The notes beneath the pieces are model-generated. The model did not search any database. It was not told the origin of the DNA and saw nothing but the letters and a program-made list of their open reading frames with translations. Position numbers and translations under genes: made by a program. From the NCBI GenBank assembly GCA_034006265.1, contig JAVETB010000090.1, positions 1 to 11,246 of the forward strand: DNA of 11,246 bases, given 5' to 3'. This document shows positions 1-6,939 of this stretch, piece by piece (position 1 is the stretch's first letter; every line of letters begins with the position of its first letter). Source of the stretch: Syntrophus sp034006265 (GTDB lineage Bacteria > Desulfobacterota > Syntrophia > Syntrophales > Syntrophaceae).

Positions 1-231
1 CGTTAAATCCTCCGTATTCTCTTTGACTCCCTCTTCCTTTTCATAACCATATTCTCCGAGAACTTCCAGTTGGAACTTCCCCTTGCCCTGGGTGCCCGTA
101 TCATCGGTGATCAGGGGGATGGCGGCGAAGGCAGTCGGTGTTGAGGCCGTTAAACAGATCAGCGAGAACAAAATAAAAGGAAAAAGAAATTTTTTCGACA
201 TTCGCACTAGAGCCGGCCATACGCGCTTCAT
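1..231 (-). CDS. Secreted/outer-membrane protein, Phenol_MetA_deg 'transporter'-like, N-terminal part (runs off left edge)
   Basis: This reading frame is open from 231 to the window edge, giving 77 codons of a longer gene. It begins MKRVWPALVRMSKKF, continues with a hydrophobic stretch (about residues 15-32) and has a likely signal peptidase I site after TAFA, so the product is probably exported. The segment right after the cleavage site (IPLITDDTGTQGKGKFQLEV) resembles the start of mature proteins in the Phenol_MetA_deg family. These are usually annotated as putative transporters and are probably outer-membrane beta-barrels; that assignment rests on recall of the family. I chose the ATG at 231-229 because a purine-rich GAGGAAGGTGAGG lies just upstream (236-248). 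An internal in-frame ATG at 201 is possible but lacks such a site. The gene looks like ordinary chromosome flanking the island. Its true length and substrate cannot be seen. Confidence 0.65.
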   Translation of the reverse strand, partial: MKRVWPALVRMSKKFLFPFILFSLICLTASTPTAFAAIPLITDDTGTQGKGKFQLEVLGEYGYEKEEGVKENTEDLT

Positions 232-259
232 GAGACCTCACCTTCCTCGTGAACTTGAA

Positions 260-289
260 ATGTTATGAACTGTTGAATTGTGTTACCAA
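260..289 (-). promoter_or_regulatory. Candidate sigma70-like promoter of the left-edge secreted protein
   Basis: On the minus strand a TTGGTA box (284-289) is followed after 18 bases by TAACAT (260-265). Each matches four of six consensus positions. The expected transcription start would lie about 20 bases before the ATG at 231, leaving room for the ribosome binding site. Both boxes are weak, so this is a suggestion only. Confidence 0.3.
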
Positions 290-506
290 TTGAGCAAAAA
301 AAAATTTTTCGGCCCTTTTGATCTCTTCCCGCCGTTTTTCTTTATTTCCTCCTTTTCCCCGATCAGACTGGTGCTCCATTTTCGTCATAAAACTCAAAGG
401 CCTCTTTCTGTGCCGATCTTCACGAATACACAACACTATTTCAAAAAAACCATTTCAAAGGGCAACGCATCTTTTGTACTGAGATGTGTTACTAAATATA
501 TTATCG

Positions 507-518
507 TGATACGTATCA
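507..518. repeat. Perfect 12-bp palindrome, possible operator
   Basis: TGATACGTATCA reads the same on both strands. It has no loop, so it would act as a protein binding site rather than a hairpin. It lies in the gene-free interval between the helicase end and the left-edge gene. No regulator can be matched to it from this window. A 12-bp palindrome can occur by chance. Confidence 0.35.
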
Positions 519-564
519 GGTCCTTCATACCTTGTCAAAGCAATTATCTGAAAACTTATGAAGA

Positions 565-577
565 ACCCTGGCAGGGT
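565..577. repeat. 13-bp interrupted palindrome
   Basis: ACCCTG and CAGGGT flank a single central G, giving a symmetric site 46 bases from the palindrome at 507-518. It is too tight for a stable hairpin loop. It could be an operator or chance symmetry. Confidence 0.25.
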
Positions 578-658
578 GAGGAAAGATTAGTGGAAGAATA
601 CAACGGCCCCTTCCACAGCGAAGGAAAATGTACAACTTGCCGGCGGTGCTCAGAAAGC

Positions 659-2731
659 TCACATCCGAAGATCATCAAGGAATTCCGACGCTGGAGCAAC
701 GCTCGTCACGAGGAGATGATCCCGGGCGCGGGTGCAGGCGACATAGAGCAGGTGTCGCTCCGTGTTGTAGACCTCTTCCAGATCCGTGTCATCGGCCACT
801 GCCTCAATCCGTTCCTGGAGGGGAACGATTTCGTCATCACAGGCCATCACGGCAACGGCCCTGAATTCCAGACCTTTCGCCAGGTGCATCGTGCTGATCG
901 AGACATGGCCACCCGTCGTTTCGACGTTATCATCAAGAATCTTGAATGGCTGCCCGGCCGTCTCGACAGCCCGACGGCCCCGATCCAATTCCGCTGCCGA
1001 ACGGACAAAAACACCGATTTCATGAGGTGCCAGCCCCTCGCCGATACGCTCGGTTATCCATCCTCCGACCCCTTTGATTTCATCCTCCTGGCTGTCGAAC
1101 ACCGTGATGGCTGGTTTCGGCCCGTTGAAGACGGAAACGATGCCGCGCCGATCTTCCGTGTTACCGTCCACGTCGGATAACTCGGGTCCAAGGAGGCGGT
1201 CGGCCTGCATGCGGATCTGATGTGACGTCCGGTAGTTGATCCGCAGGGTCCGGGACCGTCCCCGGATATCGACGCCCAGTGCCTTCCAGGAGAAGGGTTG
1301 TTGGAAGATTCGCTGGCCCAGGTCGCCGGCTAAGAAAAGGCTGTTCGGCCGTCCAGTTCCGAGGGCGGCGATAAACCGCAATGGTTGGATGCCGATATCC
1401 TGAGCCTCATCGACCACGATAAAGTCGAAAGGCGGCTTCCGACCATCTCCCAAATGGGCGGCGACATGGTTGAACATGCCGGCCATCGTGACAAGATTTC
1501 CGTTCTTCAGGGCTGATTGCACCCTTTCGAAAATCGACCAGAGGACGGCGCGCTGCTTCTCAGGCAGACGCGTTTTCCGGCCCAGACGCCGGGCGTCGCG
1601 GTAAGCCTCCCAGGAATCCAGCTGCCAGGCATCAACCACGTCTTCCCACTCCATGATCAGAAAATGGCGTGTAAATTTGTGCCCCCCGACTGCGCCGGCG
1701 GCTTCTTCGAGAAGTTGGCGGATCTTTTCCCGTGAGGCAATATGCGGGTGTCCGATGTTCAACTCATGGAGCCGCAAGCCGATTTCATTCAGGGCATGGA
1801 TCTCCAGACGCTCGCCGAGGCGCGGTTCATGGTGAATCAGACGCCTCAGCTTCGTTTTCAGGGCATGAGCCAGGGTTTCGGAGAAGGTGGTGAGCAGGAC
1901 CCGGGCCTCGGGATTGGCTCTGGCCAGGAAGACGGCCCGGTGAAGGGCAACGATCGTCTTCCCCGTGCCCGCCGAACCGGAAACCCGCGCGGGACCGCTG
2001 AAATCCCGTTCCACCAGTTGACGCTGCGCAGGATGGAGGAAAACCGTCCACTTTTCCCAGGGGTATTCCAGGGCGCGCTCCAGTTCTTCGACATTCTGCA
2101 TCACGCGAAAACGCCGCTGGGCATCGGGATGAGCGAAGGGATCGGTTCCGGCGGCAAGGGGCGGTGCGGCGTGCGGAGTTGTGCCCGTCGCCAGGCAGAG
2201 GAGCGCTTCGGCTGCCTCCCCCGGTAGATGATCGGCCAGTTCCAGCAGAGCATCCTCGTCGGCCCGGCGTACATCATCCAACCATTCGGCTGGCACGCCG
2301 TAACCCAGGAGAACCTCGTTCGCAACACCTGCAAAGAGAGGCGCTTTGGGATGAACCTGTTCTTCCCCAAGCGCATAGTGGGGAAGCGAAATCTCTTTTA
2401 TGGTCTCCCGGATCTCTACCAGTTGCGCCGCGCCGGTCTGCGGGTGCGTCTCCAGCTTCCGCCGTTCCGCCCAGTGATAGGCGTTGTCATGATGGCCGAC
2501 ATAGCACAGGAGCATGCTTTCCGCCGTCCGGTGAACGATGAGCCGGATGTCGCTGCCGACGCGAACGGACCAGAAATTCGGATCCCGGGCCTTGTCCAGC
2601 TTATGGAACTTCATGCCCGGACTGGCAGAATTCAACTGGAGGTCAAAGGCCGTCGTCTTGACGAGCTTTTGCTCTTGGTTTTTCAGCTTAGCGAGGCTTT
2701 CGGTAAAGGTGTCGGCGATACGGAAATTCAT
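659..2731 (-). CDS. RelE/ParE-like domain fused to UvrD-type superfamily 1 helicase
   Basis: This 690-residue protein has two parts. Residues 1 to about 100 resemble a RelE/ParE toxin fold (the region around FWSVRVGSDIRLIVHR, 53-68, then LCYVGHHDNAYHWAERR, 75-91). The remainder is a superfamily 1A ATP-dependent DNA helicase. Visible motifs are Walker A GSAGTGKT (252-259), Walker B DEAQD (441-445), GDLGQRI (469-475), the NYRT motif (499-502), TMHLAKGLEF (614-623) and VACTRARDHL (664-673). All core ATPase residues appear intact, so the helicase should be active. Whether the toxin-like domain cuts RNA, binds ribosomes or only recognises a partner cannot be told. The ATG at 2731 is preferred because translation starts directly with the RelE-like domain and a GGGAG lies a few bases upstream. 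It follows the TOPRIM-like gene by 159 bases, and with that gene and the ATPase resembles the gene content of Gabija. Confidence 0.88.
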   Translation of the reverse strand: MNFRIADTFTESLAKLKNQEQKLVKTTAFDLQLNSASPGMKFHKLDKARDPNFWSVRVGSDIRLIVHRTAESMLLCYVGHHDNAYHWAERRKLETHPQTGAAQLVEIRETIKEISLPHYALGEEQVHPKAPLFAGVANEVLLGYGVPAEWLDDVRRADEDALLELADHLPGEAAEALLCLATGTTPHAAPPLAAGTDPFAHPDAQRRFRVMQNVEELERALEYPWEKWTVFLHPAQRQLVERDFSGPARVSGSAGTGKTIVALHRAVFLARANPEARVLLTTFSETLAHALKTKLRRLIHHEPRLGERLEIHALNEIGLRLHELNIGHPHIASREKIRQLLEEAAGAVGGHKFTRHFLIMEWEDVVDAWQLDSWEAYRDARRLGRKTRLPEKQRAVLWSIFERVQSALKNGNLVTMAGMFNHVAAHLGDGRKPPFDFIVVDEAQDIGIQPLRFIAALGTGRPNSLFLAGDLGQRIFQQPFSWKALGVDIRGRSRTLRINYRTSHQIRMQADRLLGPELSDVDGNTEDRRGIVSVFNGPKPAITVFDSQEDEIKGVGGWITERIGEGLAPHEIGVFVRSAAELDRGRRAVETAGQPFKILDDNVETTGGHVSISTMHLAKGLEFRAVAVMACDDEIVPLQERIEAVADDTDLEEVYNTERHLLYVACTRARDHLLVTSVAPASEFLDDLRM

Positions 2732-2890
2732 AGGCTCCCACTGTTACGGGGACTGTGGTTTAATAGGCTATGGCGGTATAGAGAGATCAATACTCATCCC
2801 CGGGACATGGATGCGCAGCGTTCAGCCCGTCCTGATGTTCATCCCGGAAACAGGGTGTGCCGGACAAGACTAACCAATGTTTTTGACCAT

Positions 2891-3514
2891 TCAAGAATGT
2901 GAACCGGTTCTCAATTTAATGCGTAGTTCATGGAGGCGTTGCCGTGCACGATTTAGACTGTCAGCACATTGCGATGCCCTTTCGAGAGACCATGAATCTT
3001 GAACGAATCTGCATAATGCCTGATTATAGGCAAGTCCCACTTTGGCCGTAGAGCCCTTCTGCGGCAGAATGTCAGCTTTAATCGCTCTCTTTTTGCCATA
3101 TCGCCTGATAAGGTTGATGAGGACCTCTTTCGGATCGTCAAGTGATTCCGGCTGCAAGGGAATTCGATGTACGGGAATGCCGGAAAATTCAGCGAATCCC
3201 TCTCGATCGGCCAACAACCACGCCTCGGTCTCACGCACAGCAATCCGAAAAAGAAGCATGTCCCGAAAAACGGTCTTGCCACGCCAATCCTCAATCAAAG
3301 CCATCGGGCATTCAATCCGATCAAGATCCGTGAACAGCAAGACAGGGATAGAACTAGCTATCTCATTGAAACGTTTTATATTTTGGCGAAGATAACCATT
3401 CCCTTTTCTACCCATGCGAACCGTGATCCACATTCCCTGATTTTCTTCTTGAACAAGACGCTCCGCAACCGCCTCACTTAAGGGGTCTTCCGTCACCACA
3501 AAAACCCCGATCAT
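2891..3514 (-). CDS. TOPRIM/DUF4276-like protein, partner of the ATPase
   Basis: This 207-residue protein starts MIGVFVVTEDPLSEAVAERL and carries LLFTDLDRIECP at about 60-70. An acidic residue after a first strand (E9, with D10) and a DxD after a later strand (D63, D65) fit a TOPRIM-like metal-binding site, as in OLD-family nucleases and the small DUF4276/DUF4435 partners of AAA ATPases. RETEAWLLADREGF (about 94-107) is a further likely conserved block. The family assignment is by motif pattern and context, not by search. Its ATG overlaps the ATPase stop codon (ATGA), and a GAGG lies 8 bases upstream inside the ATPase gene, so the two are probably translationally coupled and made in matched amounts. 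By analogy with PARIS and other two-protein OLD-like systems it may be the nuclease effector that the ATPase controls. It could instead be a non-catalytic partner. Confidence 0.6.
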   Translation of the reverse strand: MIGVFVVTEDPLSEAVAERLVQEENQGMWITVRMGRKGNGYLRQNIKRFNEIASSIPVLLFTDLDRIECPMALIEDWRGKTVFRDMLLFRIAVRETEAWLLADREGFAEFSGIPVHRIPLQPESLDDPKEVLINLIRRYGKKRAIKADILPQKGSTAKVGLAYNQALCRFVQDSWSLERASQCADSLNRARQRLHELRIKLRTGSHS

Positions 3515-4677
3515 TCGAATAGCCTCATCTGGCCCAATTGCTCAATCTTCTTCGGGCGCGTCTGGGGAAGGACCACCTCGGCAATGGAGAAACCGGCATC
3601 GAGTCCTTTCCTCTCATCCGCGTTTACCTGCCGCAGTTTCGTCCCTTCTCGCTCCGGTTCCAGTACGATAATGCTGCGAGGATCGATTCCCGTGTTACTT
3701 AAGAGTGCCTCACTGTGAGAACTGATGATGATCTGCCGTCGCTGCTTGGTAGAACGCTGAATGCGGTCTATGAGAGCAGGCAACTGTTCTATCACGGCCT
3801 GATGGAGTGAAAGTTCCGGTTCCTCAAGAAGGAGCAGAGAATTGCCTTCAAGAAGAGACCAGAGGATGCCGAGAAGTCGCAGTGTGCCGTCGGAGAACTG
3901 ATTCTCCCGTTGCCAGCCTGCATTAGGGCGGTAATGCTCATACTGGGCTTCCAAATGAGGTTTTCCCGTCACATCGTCCTTTATAAACCGAAGTTCTTTA
4001 AAATGAGGGACAGCGGCGGCAAGCGCCCCGTTGATCTTCTTCAAACGCGCATCACGTGTCCGCTGCTGGCATTTGGAAACCCTCTCCAGAAAACCCTGCC
4101 CGAAGGGATCGTCTTCCAGGCGGTTCCCACCGATCCTGTCTCCGTACTTGAGCAACTGAGGAACCAGATGAAGGTAAGTGATGCTGCTGAAGAAATCGAC
4201 GATGTCCCGGAAAGAGGCATTGGTCCTCGTCTGTTCCAAATGCGTTTCCGTCAGCAATATGCTGTCTTTGCTGTCGCTGCTGTCAGGCCGCTTGAGGATT
4301 GATTTGTTCTTATGCCAGACTTCCTCTTGGGAAACGAAAAGGCGTTGCGCCCCCTTGCCCTCCGACTTAAACCCAAGCACATACCGCCACACCGGTGAGG
4401 GATCATCAGAACGTTCATTGAAGTTTACCTCGATCTTGACCTCCGGGTCCCGCCGGGCATGAAGACAGCGTAGCTTCGTAATGCCGTTCCGGTCTTTCAC
4501 GGCTTTCTGGAGGCCCCCGCCGTCCGGTTTGCAGATGTCTCGAAGGAACCGCAACGCGTCAAGGAGATTTGACTTTCCCGAAGCATTCGGGCCAATGACA
4601 TATGAGGTATATGTCAAAGGAGTCTCCGCTTCACGGAAATTCATCCAATTTTTCAATTTCAGGTGCGAGATATACAT
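3511..4677 (-). CDS. AAA_21/RecF-like ATPase (ABC-type head) of a defence pair
   Basis: This 388-residue ATPase has an SMC/RecF-type head. Walker A is GPNASGKSN (29-37), an ABC-signature-like FSDGTLR lies at 261-267, Walker B LLLLEEPE at 281-288, and a switch histidine falls in SSHSEALL (H321). The region between about 60 and 220 is an insertion without long coiled coil, typical of AAA_15/AAA_21 proteins of OLD-like and PARIS-like systems. There is no TOPRIM domain at its own C terminus; that role seems to be supplied by the next gene, which overlaps the stop codon by four bases. The start MYISHLKLKNW fits the first strand of this fold, and an AAAGGAGG stands about 10 bases upstream. The likely role is as sensor/motor that dimerises on ATP and restrains or activates the partner. 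Ordinary repair functions (RecF/SbcC-like) are less likely given the context. Confidence 0.85.
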   Translation of the reverse strand: MYISHLKLKNWMNFREAETPLTYTSYVIGPNASGKSNLLDALRFLRDICKPDGGGLQKAVKDRNGITKLRCLHARRDPEVKIEVNFNERSDDPSPVWRYVLGFKSEGKGAQRLFVSQEEVWHKNKSILKRPDSSDSKDSILLTETHLEQTRTNASFRDIVDFFSSITYLHLVPQLLKYGDRIGGNRLEDDPFGQGFLERVSKCQQRTRDARLKKINGALAAAVPHFKELRFIKDDVTGKPHLEAQYEHYRPNAGWQRENQFSDGTLRLLGILWSLLEGNSLLLLEEPELSLHQAVIEQLPALIDRIQRSTKQRRQIIISSHSEALLSNTGIDPRSIIVLEPEREGTKLRQVNADERKGLDAGFSIAEVVLPQTRPKKIEQLGQMRLFE

Positions 4678-4693
4678 ACTACCGCGGCCTCCT

Positions 4694-4807
4694 TTAATCT
4701 GACAAATTCAACGCCCAGCCTGCCATGCCTATGATCTCTTCATCCACAATTAGATGCCACGTACAATCATACTCAATCCCCGGAATGGATGCAATAGAGC
4801 CATTGTG
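4694..4807 (-). pseudogene. Short orphan reading frame, probable C-terminal remnant of a lost gene
   Basis: A 37-codon stretch bounded by stops reads HNGSIASIPGIEYD, then CTWHLIVDEEIIGMAG, ending WALNLSD and TAA. The composition is protein-like rather than random, but there is no good start codon. The stop lies just before the AAAGGAGG of the ATPase gene, as expected for an upstream operon member. I do not recognise the family. It may be the tail of a gene lost when the neighbouring Mod fragment was brought next to the ATPase, or it may be chance. Confidence 0.3.
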
Positions 4808-4827
4808 TTACGATTGCTCTATTTTTT
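4793..4827 (+). terminator. Weak stem-loop with T tract, possible terminator on the plus strand
   Basis: AATAGAGC (4793-4800) pairs with GCTCTATT (4816-4823) across a 15-base loop, and a run of T follows to 4827. The form is that of a factor-independent terminator reading on the plus strand, where no gene ends. The stem is AT-rich. On the minus strand, the coding direction here, no T run follows. It may be a relic or chance. Confidence 0.25.
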
Positions 4828-4832
4828 CTAAT

Positions 4833-5582
4833 TTATATCTTGAACACTTTCATGACCTCATCCCCTAAATGATTGATCACCTTCACGGCAATGCGGCCGG
4901 AGGTGGGTTTGTCGAAGGGGCGGGAGGTGTCACTGTGGAGGGTGGCCCAGGCATCTTCGTTGATTTCGGCCTTGAGGGTGGTTTTGAGGGATTTGTAGGG
5001 GTCGTTCGCCCCCAGGAAATAGGCGTGGCGGACGAAGAAGCTCTCCTCGTTGTAGTCCGTGTCGATGAACCAGCAGGCGATCCCTTCGGCCCCATCGCTG
5101 CGGACTTCGCCGGTGTTGGGATGGAAGACGTCCACGCCGTTGATCTTCACCTGGATCTGCCCGTCTTTTCCTTGTTCCCCGGGGGCCTCCATGATGTCGA
5201 TGTCCGGCTCGCCGAAGATGACGAAGAGGTTTCCCTTCCCGGTGTTCTTGAGGTCGTCGGCCATGTGGAGGTCGGCGTTCATCCTTGCCTTGAGGACGGG
5301 GATGCGGCCCAGCTTGTTGAACTCCGAGGAATGGGCGTCGTAGTTGAAGGCGCAGGTGATGAGGACGTCGAAGTCGGCGTCGCCGGCCTCGCGGGCCGCG
5401 GAGACCAGGTCAGGACGGGAGACGGTGCCGAATTCGGGACCGATGAAGATGGCGGCACGTTTTTCAGCGCCGGTTTCTGCGTTTCCCTCCAGATAGCGAC
5501 CTTCGGCGCAGATCAGAAAGCCCGGCCAGGGGATCAGGGAGGAAAAGAGACTTAGGGCTTGGATAGCATAAAGATTTTTCAT
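4833..5582 (-). CDS. C-terminal fragment of type III Mod DNA methyltransferase, coupled to the MazG-like gene
   Basis: This 249-residue frame matches, from memory of the family, the final quarter of the large Mod proteins that accompany BPTD_3080-type Res proteins. The recognisable part begins near residue 11 (SLFSSLIPWPGFLICAEGRY) and runs through FIGPEFGTVSRPDL, CAFNYDAHSSEF, LKARMNADLHMADDL and NTGKGNLFVIFGEPDI to the family-typical end NHLGDEVMKVFKI. The AdoMet-binding and catalytic motifs (DPPY, FxGxG) of a working methylase are absent, so it cannot methylate DNA alone. The first ten or so residues look accidental. Its ATG overlaps the TGA of the MazG-like gene (ATGA), so it may still be translated by coupling. 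The N-terminal stub of what is probably the same gene lies at 7142-6940, beyond the HNH and MazG-like genes. The frame has no internal stop, which suggests recent truncation or retained use. Confidence 0.8.
   Translation of the reverse strand: MKNLYAIQALSLFSSLIPWPGFLICAEGRYLEGNAETGAEKRAAIFIGPEFGTVSRPDLVSAAREAGDADFDVLITCAFNYDAHSSEFNKLGRIPVLKARMNADLHMADDLKNTGKGNLFVIFGEPDIDIMEAPGEQGKDGQIQVKINGVDVFHPNTGEVRSDGAEGIACWFIDTDYNEESFFVRHAYFLGANDPYKSLKTTLKAEINEDAWATLHSDTSRPFDKPTSGRIAVKVINHLGDEVMKVFKI
5552..5567. repeat. Short imperfect repeat at the right-hand Mod junction (copy 1)
   Basis: TTAGG, five bases, GATAGC. A matching arrangement (TTAGG, eight bases, GATAGC) lies at 6951-6969, in the same orientation, near the other broken end of the mod gene. 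The two copies bracket the HNH-MazG cassette. They could be target-site or recombination traces, or chance. Confidence 0.25.
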
Positions 5583-5923
5583 TTACGGCTATGTTTTGTT
5601 GAAATCCCTTTTGAACTTTCAACAGGGTATTTATGTCGGTTGATTTCAATTTTTTTTCTGACTACATCCTCAATAGAGATGTTAAGGTCATGGCACAGAT
5701 AACTGAGAAGAATAGCTACATCAGCTATCTCATGTTCTATCGATAATCTATGTTGCTGAATAATGGTCTCAATTTCGGAGTCCCTAACCCAACGAAATAA
5801 ATCTAGCAACTCGGCAGCTTCAACACACAGAGCTGCACTTAGATTGCGAATTGTATGAAATTGTTCCCAATTCCTCTCTTGACGAAATGCAATCAGTATA
5901 TCCAGAAGTGTTTCTGAAATCAT
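5579..5923 (-). CDS. MazG-like nucleotide pyrophosphohydrolase
   Basis: This 114-residue all-alpha protein resembles the MazG-like/RS21-C6 (dCTP pyrophosphatase) group, which splits nucleoside triphosphates to monophosphate and pyrophosphate. The metal-binding pattern is visible: EAAE (E35, E38) in the second helix and EIAD (E65, D68) in the third, with the usual NWEQFHTIRNLSAAL segment before them and NRHKYPVE near the end. All four acidic residues are present, so it should be catalytic. The start at 5923 has AAGGAG seven bases upstream. It follows the HNH gene by 20 bases and overlaps the Mod fragment by four, so these are one transcription unit. The DNA is clearly more AT-rich than the Mod and Res fragments on either side, suggesting separate origin. 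Possible roles are trimming modified or canonical dNTP pools during phage infection, or housekeeping nucleotide cleaning; the sequence does not decide. Confidence 0.82.
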   Translation of the reverse strand: MISETLLDILIAFRQERNWEQFHTIRNLSAALCVEAAELLDLFRWVRDSEIETIIQQHRLSIEHEIADVAILLSYLCHDLNISIEDVVRKKIEINRHKYPVESSKGISTKHSRK

Positions 5924-5943
5924 GGATTGCTCCTTTGTTATAG

Positions 5944-6864
5944 TTATGCCTGAAATCTGTTTTTAAAGTGCCATTCCAAGTAATCTGGATCGGGACGCAT
6001 TGTTGGATGTGTCGGTACAACCGACAACGGGTTATTATCAAGTCTATAGTAGACTTTGCCGTTGAACCATTCCTCTTTGATTCGTGGACTGATTCTGACT
6101 CGAAGATCTGGTGTAACACTGACAAGGCCGGCGTCGAAAAGTCGGTGGAAGTCAGCTCGAAGTAAAAGCCCGTTCCGGACATCATGTCTACCATCCTCCG
6201 AATACGGAATAATATGAGCTGCTTCCAGTGCTATTAATGTACTTTCTCCTGTAATGGCGCAACGTCTTTGATAAGCATCAGTGACTAAAACTCTGAAAGC
6301 AGATTGTCCCAATCTTGGCCTGACTTCAGTCGGAGAACCATATTTTTCAACCGGCTCAGCAACTCGAAGATCATCATTCAAAATATCTATTGATCTCATA
6401 CGCTGCTGCACATCACTCCATATTTCCTTCCCTGCGCCTCTGCTTGAATCGTACATCTTCCCACGCACAATGTTTGGTGACCAATCGGGAGGGTCGGCAA
6501 TCCATTCCTCTTGGTTAAAGAAGAATGGAGTTGTAAGAACATTGCATCCAATTTGACCATCACTACGTTTATTTGCCGTCAATGGAGAAATCAGCGTTCG
6601 AAGCTCATCAAGTGAAGAACAGCCATTTTTTTGTCCAAACACCTCCCACGCAAAACTTAGTGGTAGTAGACTGTATTTGACGAAGAATCCTCCGCCTGCA
6701 ATGTGATTATATGGACGCTTGAGTTTGAACAGGAATGGAAGTCCAATGTAATCTCCTGTAAAGGGAGGTTTACCACTTGGTTGCCAAAAATTGATCTCAT
6801 CAGGGCGTAACTGTGAAAGGAACTGATACCATTTGTTATCCGTAACCCCAACCCAAAATTTCAT
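5944..6864 (-). CDS. HNH endonuclease with N-terminal PUA/EVE-like region
   Basis: This 306-residue protein has an HNH_2-type nuclease domain near its C terminus. It begins at YQRRCAITGES (199-208) and continues AAHIIPYSEDGRHDVRNGLL to DFHRLFDAGL, with H217, N231 and H240 as likely catalytic and metal residues. The N-terminal 120 residues (FWVGVTDNKWYQFL, NFWQPSG, PFLFKLKRPYNHIAGGGFF, LSFAWEVFGQKNG) resemble PUA/EVE-like modules found with HNH nucleases, which can read modified bases. That reading is from family memory. I start at 6864 rather than the earlier ATG at 6897 because GGAGG lies six bases upstream of 6864 and the protein fold begins at KFWVGV. The gene is AT-rich and sits between the two remnants of mod. 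It may be a type IV-like nuclease for modified DNA; unmodified-DNA restriction is the alternative. Confidence 0.85.
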   Translation of the reverse strand: MKFWVGVTDNKWYQFLSQLRPDEINFWQPSGKPPFTGDYIGLPFLFKLKRPYNHIAGGGFFVKYSLLPLSFAWEVFGQKNGCSSLDELRTLISPLTANKRSDGQIGCNVLTTPFFFNQEEWIADPPDWSPNIVRGKMYDSSRGAGKEIWSDVQQRMRSIDILNDDLRVAEPVEKYGSPTEVRPRLGQSAFRVLVTDAYQRRCAITGESTLIALEAAHIIPYSEDGRHDVRNGLLLRADFHRLFDAGLVSVTPDLRVRISPRIKEEWFNGKVYYRLDNNPLSVVPTHPTMRPDPDYLEWHFKNRFQA

Positions 6865-6939
6865 TCTACGCCTCCGTTGGTTGTCAAATTTTAACACTAA
6901 AATGAGAATGAATAATGTTTTTGGTTACCATTACTACAA

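Larger units (their letters stand above)
232..658. other. Non-coding interval between the left-edge gene and the helicase gene
   Basis: I see no convincing gene in these 427 bases. Open frames that enter it are extensions of shadows of the helicase gene. The interval holds the probable promoter and ribosome binding site of the left-edge gene, an A/T tract around 295-310, and two short perfect palindromes (507-518 and 565-577). No clear factor-independent terminator follows the helicase stop codon at 659. Confidence 0.5.

Noticed and set aside
278..1180. A 300-codon plus-strand open frame at the left
   Set aside because: Most of it is the antisense shadow of the UvrD-like helicase; the first part lies in non-coding DNA and has no ribosome binding site.
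2732..2890. A promoter or small gene between the TOPRIM-like gene and the helicase gene
   Set aside because: A TTGATC box has no acceptable -10 partner at proper spacing, and no frame looks like protein; two partly similar CCGGGATGA / CGGGGATGA stretches are too imperfect to call a repeat.
4869..5555. A 228-codon plus-strand open frame opposite the Mod fragment
   Set aside because: It is a GC-rich antisense shadow dominated by Val, Gly, Asp and Glu, against a well recognised Mod C terminus.
6865..6897. An 11-residue N-terminal extension of the HNH protein
   Set aside because: GGAGG lies at the right distance only from the ATG at 6864, and the extra residues are mostly charged and unlike the fold start.
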